From: JBDTCO01 sp039923495
GTDB taxonomy: Bacteria > Myxococcota_A > Polyangia > Palsa-1104
NCBI GenBank assembly: GCA_039923495.1
Contig: JBDTCO010000093.1
Span: 1 to 40,272 of the forward strand
Direction: 5' to 3'
DNA length: 40,272 bases
Positions 17,148 to 26,741 of the stretch are shown here, one piece after another. The notes under the pieces were generated by a model that was not told where the DNA came from, made no database searches, and was given only the letters and a program-made list of their open reading frames with translations. The translations under genes and the position numbers were made by a program. The first letter of the stretch is position 1. Each line of letters opens with the position of its first letter.

Positions 17148-18431
17148 TTATAGCGTCTTCATCGCCTCGCGCGCTGCGGTGAGCGTGCGATCGAGCGTGC
17201 TCTCGTCGTGCATCGTGGAGAGGAACGCGGCCTCGAACTGCGACGGGGCGAGGTACACACCGCGGTCGAGCATCGCGTGAAAAAACATCGCGTAGCGCTT
17301 CGTGTCGGAGGTCTTCGCCGATGCGTAGTCCGTGACGACGTGATCGGTGAAGAACGAGGTGAACATCGAGCCGACCCGGTTGATCGTCGAGGGGATGCCC
17401 GCCTCTCTGGCGATGGACGCGAGGCCGTCGTGCAGGCGCGCCGCGCTCTTCTCGAGAGACTCGTAGACGCCGGGGCGCGCGACGAGCTCGAGCATCTTGA
17501 GGCCGGCAGCGACGGCGAGCGGGTTGCCCGACAGCGTGCCCGCCTGGTACACGGGACCGTCCGGCGCGATGAAGTCCATCACGTCGCGACGACCGCCGTA
17601 GGCCGCCGCGGGTAGCCCACCGCCGACGATCTTGCCGAGCGCGGTGAGGTCGGGCGTGATGCCGTAGAGCGCCTGCGCGCCCCCGTGCGCGACGCGAAAG
17701 CCGGTCATCACCTCGTCGAAGATGAGGAGCGCGCCGTGCTCGGTGCAGAGGCGCCGCGCGGCCTCGAGGTAGCCGGGCTTCGGCGGGACGCAGCCGATGT
17801 TGCCGCACACGGGCTCGACGATGAAGGCCGCGATCTCCCCGCGGTTGGCCGCGAACAGCGCGCCGAGCGCGTCGCTGTCGTTGTACGCGACGGTGAGCGT
17901 GTCGGCCGCCGTGCCCGCCGTGACGCCCGCCGATCCGGGAATACCGAGCGTGGCCGCGCCGCTGCCGGCCGCGACGAGGAAGCTGTCGCCGTGACCATGG
18001 TAGCCGCCGTCGATCTTCACGAGCTTGTTGCGCTTGGTGAAGCCGCGCGCGAGACGTGCGGCCGACATCGTGGCCTCGGTGCCCGACGAGACGAGGCGCA
18101 CCTTGTCCATCGATGGCACCGCCGAGCACAGCGCCTCCGCGAAGAGGACCTCCCGCTCCGTCGGTGCGCCGAAGCTCGTGCCGGCCTCGAGCGCGGTGCG
18201 TACCGCGTCCGCGATCTCCGCGTGTGCGTGGCCGAGCAGCATCGGGCCCCACGAACCGACGTAGTCGATGTACTCGTTGCCATCGACGTCCCACAGCTGC
18301 GCGCCCTTCGCCTTCGCGAAGAACACGGGGTCGCCACCGACACCACGGAACGCGCGCACGGGCGAGTTGACGCCGCCGGGAATGCGCAATTTTGCCTCGG
18401 CAAAGAGGGCCTTCGATCGCTCACGTTTCAT
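17148..18431 (-). CDS. hemL: Glutamate-1-semialdehyde 2,1-aminomutase
   Basis: PLP enzyme making 5-aminolevulinate from glutamate-1-semialdehyde in the C5 haem pathway. 427 residues, standard length. Motifs: PGGVNSPVRAF at the N-terminus, GTEATMSAARLARGFT, the FDEVMTGFR Asp motif, and the Schiff-base Lys267 in ALGKIVGGGLP. The ATG at 18431 is preferred to 18449 because the family start (KRERSKALFAEAK) follows it and TACGTT lies 8 nt upstream. It lies 100 bp upstream of the Pal gene on the same strand. Confidence 0.97.
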   Translation of the reverse strand: MKRERSKALFAEAKLRIPGGVNSPVRAFRGVGGDPVFFAKAKGAQLWDVDGNEYIDYVGSWGPMLLGHAHAEIADAVRTALEAGTSFGAPTEREVLFAEALCSAVPSMDKVRLVSSGTEATMSAARLARGFTKRNKLVKIDGGYHGHGDSFLVAAGSGAATLGIPGSAGVTAGTAADTLTVAYNDSDALGALFAANRGEIAAFIVEPVCGNIGCVPPKPGYLEAARRLCTEHGALLIFDEVMTGFRVAHGGAQALYGITPDLTALGKIVGGGLPAAAYGGRRDVMDFIAPDGPVYQAGTLSGNPLAVAAGLKMLELVARPGVYESLEKSAARLHDGLASIAREAGIPSTINRVGSMFTSFFTDHVVTDYASAKTSDTKRYAMFFHAMLDRGVYLAPSQFEAAFLSTMHDESTLDRTLTAAREAMKTL

Positions 18432-18439
18432 GGTGCGGA

Positions 18440-18445
18440 AACGTA
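18440..18445 (-). promoter_or_regulatory. -10-like TACGTT 8 nt before hemL
   Basis: The stretch GTGATACGTTTCCGC before the hemL ATG closely resembles GTGATACTCTTTTCCGC before glmS. No Shine-Dalgarno site. Candidate leaderless promoter. Confidence 0.45.
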
Positions 18446-18528
18446 TCACGCGTATATGATGCGAGGCCCGGACGTCTATCGAGCGTACGTCGGGACTGCT
18501 ACATCAACCGCGCTCGGAGGAGACTTGC

Positions 18529-18741
18529 ATGAAGAGTTGGATCGGTCTTGGCGTGCTCGCCGCAACGGCGATCACGTTCAGTGGCTGCACGTACACGGCG
18601 ATCACGCCGTCCGTGCAGGGCAAGGCGTACGTCGTGCGCAATGCAATGCTTTCGTCGGACTTCTGGAACTGCGACGCCACCTCGGGTGAGCCCGTCTGCT
18701 ACCAGACCAAGAAGAAGTACCTTCCCCCGGCGTCGAAGTGA
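18529..18741 (+). CDS. Tiny lipoprotein A
   Basis: Seventy residues. Signal sequence with lipobox TFSGC, giving a mature lipoprotein of about 50 residues containing DFWNCDATSGEPVCYQTKKK. The W-x-C-x-A-T-S-x-x-P-x-C-x-x-x-K arrangement recurs in the next gene, so the two are diverged duplicates. The two Cys after the lipidated one may form a disulfide. A strong GGAGGAG site lies 7 nt before the ATG. No family recognised. It is transcribed away from hemL and is followed 11 bp later by lipoprotein B. Confidence 0.8.
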   Translation: MKSWIGLGVLAATAITFSGCTYTAITPSVQGKAYVVRNAMLSSDFWNCDATSGEPVCYQTKKKYLPPASK

Positions 18742-18752
18742 GGAGCGCGACC

Positions 18753-19025
18753 ATGAAGACCATTCGCACGCTCGTTCTCGCCGCTTCCGCCATGGGCCTC
18801 GCCGGTGCCACCGGCTGCGCTTCCGTCTCGTCGGCACTTCCGACGTCGAGCGTGGTCAACGGCGATGCCTGGTACACCGAGGCCATCGGTCTGGGCTACC
18901 TCACGTGGGGCAGCAAGGTCTGGTATTGCCCGGCCGCCACGTCCGCGGGTCCCACCACCTGCACCGAGGCCAAGCTCGTCGAGCTGACCAAGGCCGAGAT
19001 CGAAGCCGAGAAGCCCAAGAAGTAG
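18753..19025 (+). CDS. Tiny lipoprotein B, paralogue of A
   Basis: Ninety residues. Lipobox AGATGC at the end of a type II signal. The mature part has KVWYCPAATSAGPTTCTEAK, matching lipoprotein A around two Cys, and a Lys/Glu-rich end (KAEIEAEKPKK). GAGGAG precedes the ATG at 18753. An in-frame GTG at 18738 is less likely because it overlaps the previous stop and has no site of its own. The pair ends at a strong terminator (19050-19085), so A and B form a two-gene operon. Function unknown. Confidence 0.8.
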   Translation: MKTIRTLVLAASAMGLAGATGCASVSSALPTSSVVNGDAWYTEAIGLGYLTWGSKVWYCPAATSAGPTTCTEAKLVELTKAEIEAEKPKK

Positions 19026-19049
19026 CTTCTCCGTCTCACAGTGCCAGGG

Positions 19050-19085
19050 AGCCCGGTCGTCTCTAGACGGCCGGGCTCTTTTTTT
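19050..19085 (+). terminator. Intrinsic terminator of the lipoprotein pair
   Basis: A 10-bp stem AGCCCGGTCG / CGGCCGGGCT with one G-T pair and an 8-nt loop, followed by CTTTTTTT. It is read in the plus direction after lipoprotein B and stands 2 bp from the end of the convergent membrane-protein gene. Confidence 0.92.
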
Positions 19086-19086
19086 G

Positions 19087-19523
19087 CTACGCACGCGCGC
19101 GGACGAGCTTGCCGACCGTCCTGCCGAAGTGCAGCAGGATCGCGCAGGCGACGAAGACCGCGCCGCTCACCCACAGCCTGCGCTGCTCGTGCTGCCAGGT
19201 GATGGCGCACTCGATCGCGATGGGTACGATGCCGACGACGAGCGCGAACGCCAGGCGCGCTTCCCACGGCGTGACGCCCGCGTCGACGCGCCGTGCGCGC
19301 TGCCCCAGCATCGACAGCACCGCGATCTCGACCACGAAGAGCGCGAGCGTGATGCCCATCCACCCGAGCCCGCCGCCGCCGATCCTCGCGGTGATGAACG
19401 CGGCGTACATGGGCGTCGTGAGGACGACGAGGAGCGCCACCGCGAGACCGAGGCGGATGGCCTCCATCTTCTCGCGCACGACCAACGCGCGCGACTCTCG
19501 CTCGGTGGCGACCTGGTGGTCCA

Positions 19524-19524
<1 letters not shown>
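19087..19524 (-). CDS. Four-helix membrane protein downstream of gyrA
   Basis: 145 residues with four predicted membrane helices (around RLGLAVALLVVLTTPMYAAF, GWMGITLALFVVEIAVL, ARLAFALVVGIVPIAIECAI and LWVSGAVFVACAILLHF) and a charged, soluble N-terminus. No family recognised. Its ATG shares one base with the gyrA stop (TAATG), so it is probably translated by re-initiation after gyrA. Nothing else connects it to gyrase. Confidence 0.75.
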
Positions 19525-22259
<2,735 letters not shown>

Positions 22260-22436
22260 GGGCGGCTTTTTAACACGTCCCGGACGCGTTCCGGGCGACG
22301 ACAAGACGAGCCACCACGGCAACCGCAGGCGCCGCGGACGATTGTGGGCAAACGCCCGGCATCACTCGGCGCGCGTCATGGCGCGAGGGTTGCTGTGAGA
22401 GGAGACATCCACTTCCTTTCCCTTCGGAGACCGCCC

Positions 22437-22787
22437 ATGAACAAGCTCCTTGCCGCGCTCGTCGCCCTCCCGCTCTTCGCCGGCGCAGCTCTCGCCGCCA
22501 CGCCGAAGATGCCCGTCGCGGTGCGCGCCGACCTGAAGCAGGCGCTCAAGAGCGCGCCGTTCTACACGGGCGCCGTGCGGCCCTCGTTCAAGGGCTCGGT
22601 CGTGAAGTCGGGCAACTCGTACCTCGCGACGGTCACGCTCCGCGGCATGGGCCACATGGGTCCGATCTACGTCACGCCGCAGCCGGCCACGCGCATCGGC
22701 CTCGGCATCTCGACGGTGAAGTTCAACGCCGCGACCGGCAAGGAGAAGGGCAAGATCACGACGGGAATGCTCTACCGCGCGCTGTAA
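22437..22787 (+). CDS. Small secreted protein, unknown
   Basis: 116 residues beginning with a clean Sec signal peptide (MNKLLAALVALPLFAGAALA-ATP). The mature 96 residues are basic with Gly-rich beta-like stretches (GNSYLATVTLRGMGHMGPIY). No Cys and no domain I recognise. GGAGA lies 7 nt before the ATG. It is divergent from gyrA and ends 26 bp before a strong terminator, so it is a single-gene unit. Confidence 0.78.
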   Translation: MNKLLAALVALPLFAGAALAATPKMPVAVRADLKQALKSAPFYTGAVRPSFKGSVVKSGNSYLATVTLRGMGHMGPIYVTPQPATRIGLGISTVKFNAATGKEKGKITTGMLYRAL

Positions 22788-22813
22788 ACAGCCTTCTCGT
22801 TCGCTTCGACTCC

Positions 22814-22845
22814 AACGGCGTCCTCTCACGAGGGCGCCGTTTTTA
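22814..22845 (+). terminator. Intrinsic terminator after the small secreted protein
   Basis: A 12-bp stem AACGGCGTCCTC / GAGGGCGCCGTT (one T-G pair) with loop TCAC and TTT(A)TTT after it. Read in the plus direction. Confidence 0.9.
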
Positions 22846-22897
22846 TTTCGGCAGCAGGCGAGAAGCCGAATAGCCGACGAGACACCGATGTTTCTCA

Positions 22898-22937
22898 AAA
22901 CAAAAACGCCGGCCCGATCCGAAGATCGACCCGGCGT
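22898..22937 (-). terminator. Intrinsic terminator for the 22960-23601 gene
   Basis: ACGCCGG (22906-22912) pairs with CCGGCGT (22931-22937), and an inner CGATC/GATCG stem has a CGAA loop. On the minus strand it is followed by TTTTTGTTTT. It stands back to back with the plus-strand terminator 52 bp away. Confidence 0.88.
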
Positions 22938-22959
22938 GCTGTGCTGAGGAGCGAGGTGC

Positions 22960-23601
22960 TTACTTGATGAGCTTCTGCATCTCCGGGTAGTAGCTCATGT
23001 ACTCCTTCGTGCCCTTGAGGCCGGCCTTCACGAGCGGGCGGTCCTGCTTTGCGGAGAGCGAGACGGCCTTGTTGTAGTAACGCGCGGCCTCGACGTAGAG
23101 CTTGCCCTGCTTCTCGGGGGTGACGTGCATCGAGGCGTAGTCGGCAAGGGCCTGCGCGGCGCCGAGCTGCACGGCGGCGTCGGTCTTGAGCGCCTTCGCG
23201 CCGAAGCGGACGCTGGCGAGCGCCGCCTTGTCGTCGCTGCGCATGAGGCGCGCGTAGCCGCTCACGAAGCGATCGGCGGGCTTGCCGCTCTTCGCCATCG
23301 CCGCCATCGAGCGCACGAAGCCGCCGCGAACCTTGCCGAAGTCCATCGTCGCCGAGTCGACGACACGGATCGTGTCGAGACGGACCGCGACGTTGGTCGT
23401 CCTGCGCATCGCGGCCTCGCCGCGGCGAGAGATCGCGAGCGCCTCGCCGTGCGAGAAGTCCTTGCCCGTGTACGGCGCGGGGCCGACGCGCAGCGCACGC
23501 TTCGAGCCGTTCTGCGTCTCCGTCTTGAACGAGTCGGCGTGAGCGAGCGCGCCGGTGAAGCAGAGGGACAGCGAGAGAGCGGCAGTGAGCGAGCGCAACA
23601 T
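22960..23601 (-). CDS. Secreted helical protein, unknown
   Basis: 213 residues. Signal peptide MLRSLTAALSLSLCFTGALA-HAD; the ATG at 23601 is favoured over the open frame to 23658 because the signal and an AGGAGA site fit it. The mature part is Ala/Lys/Arg-rich and mostly helical, with weak TPR-like periodicity toward the end (KLYVEAARYYNKAVSLSAKQ). No known domain. A terminator lies right after its stop. The 186 bases between it and the nucleotidase gene hold no gene or obvious signal. Confidence 0.75.
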   Translation of the reverse strand: MLRSLTAALSLSLCFTGALAHADSFKTETQNGSKRALRVGPAPYTGKDFSHGEALAISRRGEAAMRRTTNVAVRLDTIRVVDSATMDFGKVRGGFVRSMAAMAKSGKPADRFVSGYARLMRSDDKAALASVRFGAKALKTDAAVQLGAAQALADYASMHVTPEKQGKLYVEAARYYNKAVSLSAKQDRPLVKAGLKGTKEYMSYYPEMQKLIK

Positions 23602-23787
23602 GGGATCTCCTGAGGGGTTGTTCGTGGGTGTCCTCGCCTTGAGCAAGCCATGTGCCACGACCCAAGCGATCGATCAATTTCCCTCGCGCACCGTCGGTGA
23701 CACGAGCTCTGCACTCGGGCTCGAGGATTCCCGGCGACCCCGGCGACCCGCCTCGCCATCTGGCTGGCGGCGCCGCTGCCCGGCCGA

Positions 23788-25215
23788 TCAGGGATCGTGC
23801 GGCAGACTCCCGCGCGGCGAGCGCAGGTACACGAACGGCGTCGCAGCGAGGAAGTTGGAGACGCGCGACGTGTAGATGTCGGCGTAGCGCTCGATCTGCC
23901 GCGCCAGGTTCGACTTGTCGTTGCCCGCGCGCGTGAGGAGGCCCCACGTCGCGTTCGACAGCTCCGCCGCCGCCTTCGCGAGCGGCGCCAGCTCGTGGTC
24001 CATCGCGGCGAGCAGCTTGCGGAGCTCATCGGCGCGCTGCTCGAGCTGCTGGGTGCTCTGCTCGCTCGCGGGGCCGTAGCTGTGCCGACGACGCTGCAAC
24101 GCGAGCCGCACCTGATCGGCCTCGGCCTCGAGCCGCTCCTTCTCCTTCATCTTCACGGCGAGCTCCTGCTCGGCCGCACGCGCGCCCTCGATCACGGCGA
24201 CCTCGTTCTCGAGCTCTCGCAGGATGAGCGCGGTGCGCCAGCGCAGCACGCGCTTGGTCACGTGCACGTCGCCGAAGAGGTGGTCGCCGACGTAGAGGAT
24301 CTCGTCGCCCGACAGGCCGAGCGCCTTCTCGAGGCGCGGCGCCGAGCCACCGAGGTACGCGCCGCCCACTTGCAGCTGCCCGACGAGTGGCCGGAGGAGG
24401 CCGTCGTCCGTCACCACCTCGAAGAACGGGGCGTTGTGCGTGAAGAAGCTCGGCTTGCCCGCGCCGACGATGACGTAGTCGAAGAGCTCGCGGAACGTCA
24501 TGCCGTCGGGGAGGTAGGCGTCGAACGCATACTTCATCATCGCGTTCGTGTAATCCCACTCCGAGTTCGTGATGAGCAGGAGCTTCTTGCCCGCGTGCTT
24601 CTGATCGAGCAGCGCGAGCGGCGTCTCCGGATCGAGCGCGACGAAGCGCGTGGGATCCGCGACCACCTCGGCCTTGAGCTGCCCCTCGAGGTGCGTGCGA
24701 TCGAGCTTGTCCTTCACCTTGCCGTAGAGCTCGGTGTAGCCCATCGGGCCGGGGAGCTTGCCCTGGTCGAGCAGGTCGACGAGCTGCGAGTACGCCGAGC
24801 CCTCCGACAGCGAGAAGAGCGTGTTGAGGAACATCCAGCGCGGCTCGGCGAGATCGACGATGGTGCGCTGGTACGTGTGGCGCAGCTCGTCGAACGACAG
24901 GAGCTTCGAGCCGTGCGCCGCGCGCTTGACGAAGCCGAAGCGGTTCGCCTTGACCACGTTGCCGAGCTCGATGTCGAGGATGAGCCCGCGGTTTATCGCG
25001 TGCGCATCGAACACGAGCCCCTCGACGGGCCAGCCGTCCTGCGCGAAGCGTGCGCGCACGTGCTCGAACGCCCGCCGCTCCCACGCTTCCTCGTGATAGT
25101 GCACGAGCGTGTAGTCCATGTCGTAGCCGATCGCCTTGATGGCCCGCAGGTTGAGCGTCCGGTTGCAGTAGACGCCGCGGACCCCTTGCGACGACGGAGA
25201 TGAGTCGGAGAACAT
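23788..25215 (-). CDS. HAD-family cytosolic 5'-nucleotidase (cN-II type)
   Basis: 475 residues. HAD motif I is YDMDYTLVHY (Asp32, Asp34), motif II ITNS (214-217), the motif III Lys is in GAGKPSFF, and motif IV is YVGDHLFGDV (309-315). This arrangement, with a large cap between motifs I and II, is that of the purine 5'-nucleotidase family that dephosphorylates IMP/GMP. A long coiled coil at about 333-425 (ELENEVAVIEGARAAEQELA onward) near the C-terminus probably drives oligomerisation. The ATG at 25215 fits the family start; TAAAAC 7 nt upstream is a near miss to TANNNT. It is divergent from the Kir gene with 63 bp between them. Confidence 0.88.
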   Translation of the reverse strand: MFSDSSPSSQGVRGVYCNRTLNLRAIKAIGYDMDYTLVHYHEEAWERRAFEHVRARFAQDGWPVEGLVFDAHAINRGLILDIELGNVVKANRFGFVKRAAHGSKLLSFDELRHTYQRTIVDLAEPRWMFLNTLFSLSEGSAYSQLVDLLDQGKLPGPMGYTELYGKVKDKLDRTHLEGQLKAEVVADPTRFVALDPETPLALLDQKHAGKKLLLITNSEWDYTNAMMKYAFDAYLPDGMTFRELFDYVIVGAGKPSFFTHNAPFFEVVTDDGLLRPLVGQLQVGGAYLGGSAPRLEKALGLSGDEILYVGDHLFGDVHVTKRVLRWRTALILRELENEVAVIEGARAAEQELAVKMKEKERLEAEADQVRLALQRRRHSYGPASEQSTQQLEQRADELRKLLAAMDHELAPLAKAAAELSNATWGLLTRAGNDKSNLARQIERYADIYTSRVSNFLAATPFVYLRSPRGSLPHDP

Positions 25216-25263
25216 GGCCGTCGTTTTACGCGCGGCGAGCGTGATCGGAAAGGGCCGTTCCGG

Positions 25264-25269
25264 TAGGCT
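25264..25269 (+). promoter_or_regulatory. -10-like TAGGCT 9 nt before the Kir gene
   Basis: TAGGCT precedes the GTG start at 25279 by 9 nt with no Shine-Dalgarno site. GTGATC at 25241-25246 is at the right distance for a weak -35. Confidence 0.4.
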
Positions 25270-25278
25270 GCGCGCCCC

Positions 25279-26190
25279 GTGAGCAACACCGACTCGACAA
25301 AACCGTTCGTGAGCAGGCGCGGCACCGTCACCCCGTTCAACATCAAGGTGCTCGGCGCGCCGAAGCAGCGCCTCGGCGACCTCTACCACCGCTTCCTGCG
25401 CGTCTCCTGGGGGCAGGCGCTCTCGGCGATGGTCGTGGTCTTTCTATCGATCAACCTCGTGTTCGCCGCGATCTACGACCTCATCGGCGGCATCGAGCAC
25501 GCGCGGCCGGGCTCGTACGCGGACGCCTTCTTCTTCTCCGTGCAGACGATGGCGACCATCGGCTACGGCGACATGCACCCTTCGACGACGGGAGCCAACT
25601 GCGTGATGGTGACCGAGGCGATGGTGAGCCTCCTCGTCACCGCGCTCGTCACCGGCCTCATGTTCGCGAAGTTCTCCGTCTCGAACGCGCGCATCGTCTT
25701 CACCAGGGAGGTCGCGATCCACCCGATGGACGACGTGCCCACGCTCACGTTCCGGCTCGGCAACGCGCGCGGTAACCAGATCGTCGAGGCGCAGCTCCGC
25801 GTCGTCATGATGCGCACCGAGACGACGAAGGAAGGCGTCGTCTTTTACCGCATGTACGACCTCGCGCTCCGTCGCGAACGCTCGCAGGCGTTCACGCGCT
25901 CGTGGACCGCGCTGCACGCGATCGACGACAAGAGCCCGCTCTTTGGTGCCACGCCGGAGTCCCTCGTGCGCGACGAGATCGAGCTCATCGTCAGCGTCAT
26001 CGGCATCGACGACACCTCGATGCAGCAGGTCCACGCGCGCCACACGTACGACGCGAGCAAGATCCTCTTCGGCGCGCGCCACGTCGACATCCTGCTCGAG
26101 CAGCCGAACGGCGACTTCGTGCTCGACCTGACCCGGTTCCAGGACCTGCAGCCCACCACTCCGACCGCGACGTTTCCTTATCCCGCTTGA
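25279..26190 (+). CDS. Inward-rectifier K+ channel (KirBac family)
   Basis: 303 residues starting with GTG. An N-terminal slide-helix region (about 33-45), TM1 at about 47-66, the pore helix, and selectivity filter TIGYGD (93-98) in MATIGYGDMHPST are followed by TM2 at about 108-131. The cytoplasmic immunoglobulin-like Kir domain fills the rest (LTFRLGNARGNQIVEAQLRV is the typical Kir beta strand). This is the KirBac architecture, a tetrameric K+ channel gated by its cytoplasmic domain and lipids. It is followed 20 bp later by a Cys-rich secreted protein that has its own -10-like site. Confidence 0.95.
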   Translation: MSNTDSTKPFVSRRGTVTPFNIKVLGAPKQRLGDLYHRFLRVSWGQALSAMVVVFLSINLVFAAIYDLIGGIEHARPGSYADAFFFSVQTMATIGYGDMHPSTTGANCVMVTEAMVSLLVTALVTGLMFAKFSVSNARIVFTREVAIHPMDDVPTLTFRLGNARGNQIVEAQLRVVMMRTETTKEGVVFYRMYDLALRRERSQAFTRSWTALHAIDDKSPLFGATPESLVRDEIELIVSVIGIDDTSMQQVHARHTYDASKILFGARHVDILLEQPNGDFVLDLTRFQDLQPTTPTATFPYPA

Positions 26191-26197
26191 TCGCGGT

Positions 26198-26203
26198 TAT
26201 GCT
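26198..26203 (+). promoter_or_regulatory. -10-like TATGCT 7 nt before the Cys-rich gene
   Basis: TATGCT ends 7 nt before the ATG at 26211. The alternative ATG at 26199 lies inside the hexamer, so this site favours 26211. Confidence 0.4.
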
Positions 26204-26210
26204 GCGCGCC

Positions 26211-26678
26211 ATGTCGACCCCACGCTTCGTCTTCGCCGCCTGCTGCGCGCTCTTCCTCGGCCTCTTCGTCGGGCTCCACGCCGAGCGCCGCGCCAACGCC
26301 GGTCCCTCCAACTGCAGCTCGTCGAGCGACTGCGCAGGGTATGGCAACTGCTCGAGCGGCCAGTGCGGCGCCTGCAGCTCCAGCTCCGACTGCCACGGCC
26401 ACGGCAACTGCTCGAACGGCCACTGCGGTGCCTGCAGCTCCAGCTCCGACTGCGGTGCCGACGGCAACTGCTCGAACGGCCACTGCGGTGCTTGCAGCTC
26501 CAGCTCCGACTGCCACGGCAACGGCAACTGCTCGAACGGTCACTGCGGGGCGTGCAGCTCCAGCTCCGATTGCAACGTCGGCACCTGCTCGAACAGCCAC
26601 TGCGGCGCCTGCAGCTCCAGCTCCGACTGCCATGGCGGCACGTGCGGCGGCGGTCGTTGCAGCAACGCCGTTCGCTGA
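26211..26678 (+). CDS. Secreted Cys-rich tandem-repeat protein
   Basis: 155 residues. The signal sequence (1-30, ending ERRANA-GPS) is followed by six consecutive Cys-rich units starting at Cys35. A full unit reads CSSSSDCHGNGNCSNGHCGA. Cys spacing is 5, 5, 4 and 2 between successive Cys, with four Cys per 20-residue unit. The last two units are shorter (19 and about 17 residues). The C-S4-D-C motif recalls the C.(T/S)D.DC..G.C modules of myxobacterial surface lipoproteins, including the insertion in the Pal copy at 38460, but no named domain is recognised. It is likely exported and disulfide-bonded, or metal-binding. It stands alone between the Kir and dnaB genes. Confidence 0.8.
   Translation: MSTPRFVFAACCALFLGLFVGLHAERRANAGPSNCSSSSDCAGYGNCSSGQCGACSSSSDCHGHGNCSNGHCGACSSSSDCGADGNCSNGHCGACSSSSDCHGNGNCSNGHCGACSSSSDCNVGTCSNSHCGACSSSSDCHGGTCGGGRCSNAVR
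26313..26660 (+). repeat. 60-bp tandem repeat array
   Basis: Units begin at 26313, 26373, 26433, 26493, 26553 and 26610, with period 60, 60, 60, 60 and 57. The core TGCAGCTCCAGCTCCGAC is identical in five units; the first uses different Ser codons. It is entirely inside the Cys-rich gene and in frame, so it is a coding minisatellite. Confidence 0.9.
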
Positions 26679-26706
26679 TTTCCCGTCGCTGACTTGCAGT
26701 CGGGCT

Positions 26707-26726
26707 ACCACGCATAGCTGCGTGGT
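26707..26726. repeat. Inverted repeat upstream of dnaB
   Basis: ACCACGCA-TAGC-TGCGTGGT: perfect 8-bp arms with a 4-nt loop, ending 15 nt before the dnaB ATG. No T-run follows, so it is not a classical terminator. It could be an operator or an mRNA hairpin at the dnaB start. Confidence 0.6.
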
Positions 26727-26741
26727 GTCACACTGACGCCC

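Noticed and set aside
23797..25203. 468-codon plus-strand frame opposite the nucleotidase
   Set aside because: Shadow composition only; HAD motifs are on the minus strand.
26313..26660. Regular repeats resembling a CRISPR array
   Set aside because: The 60-bp units are contiguous, in frame and translated into a Cys-rich protein; there are no variable spacers and no cas genes.
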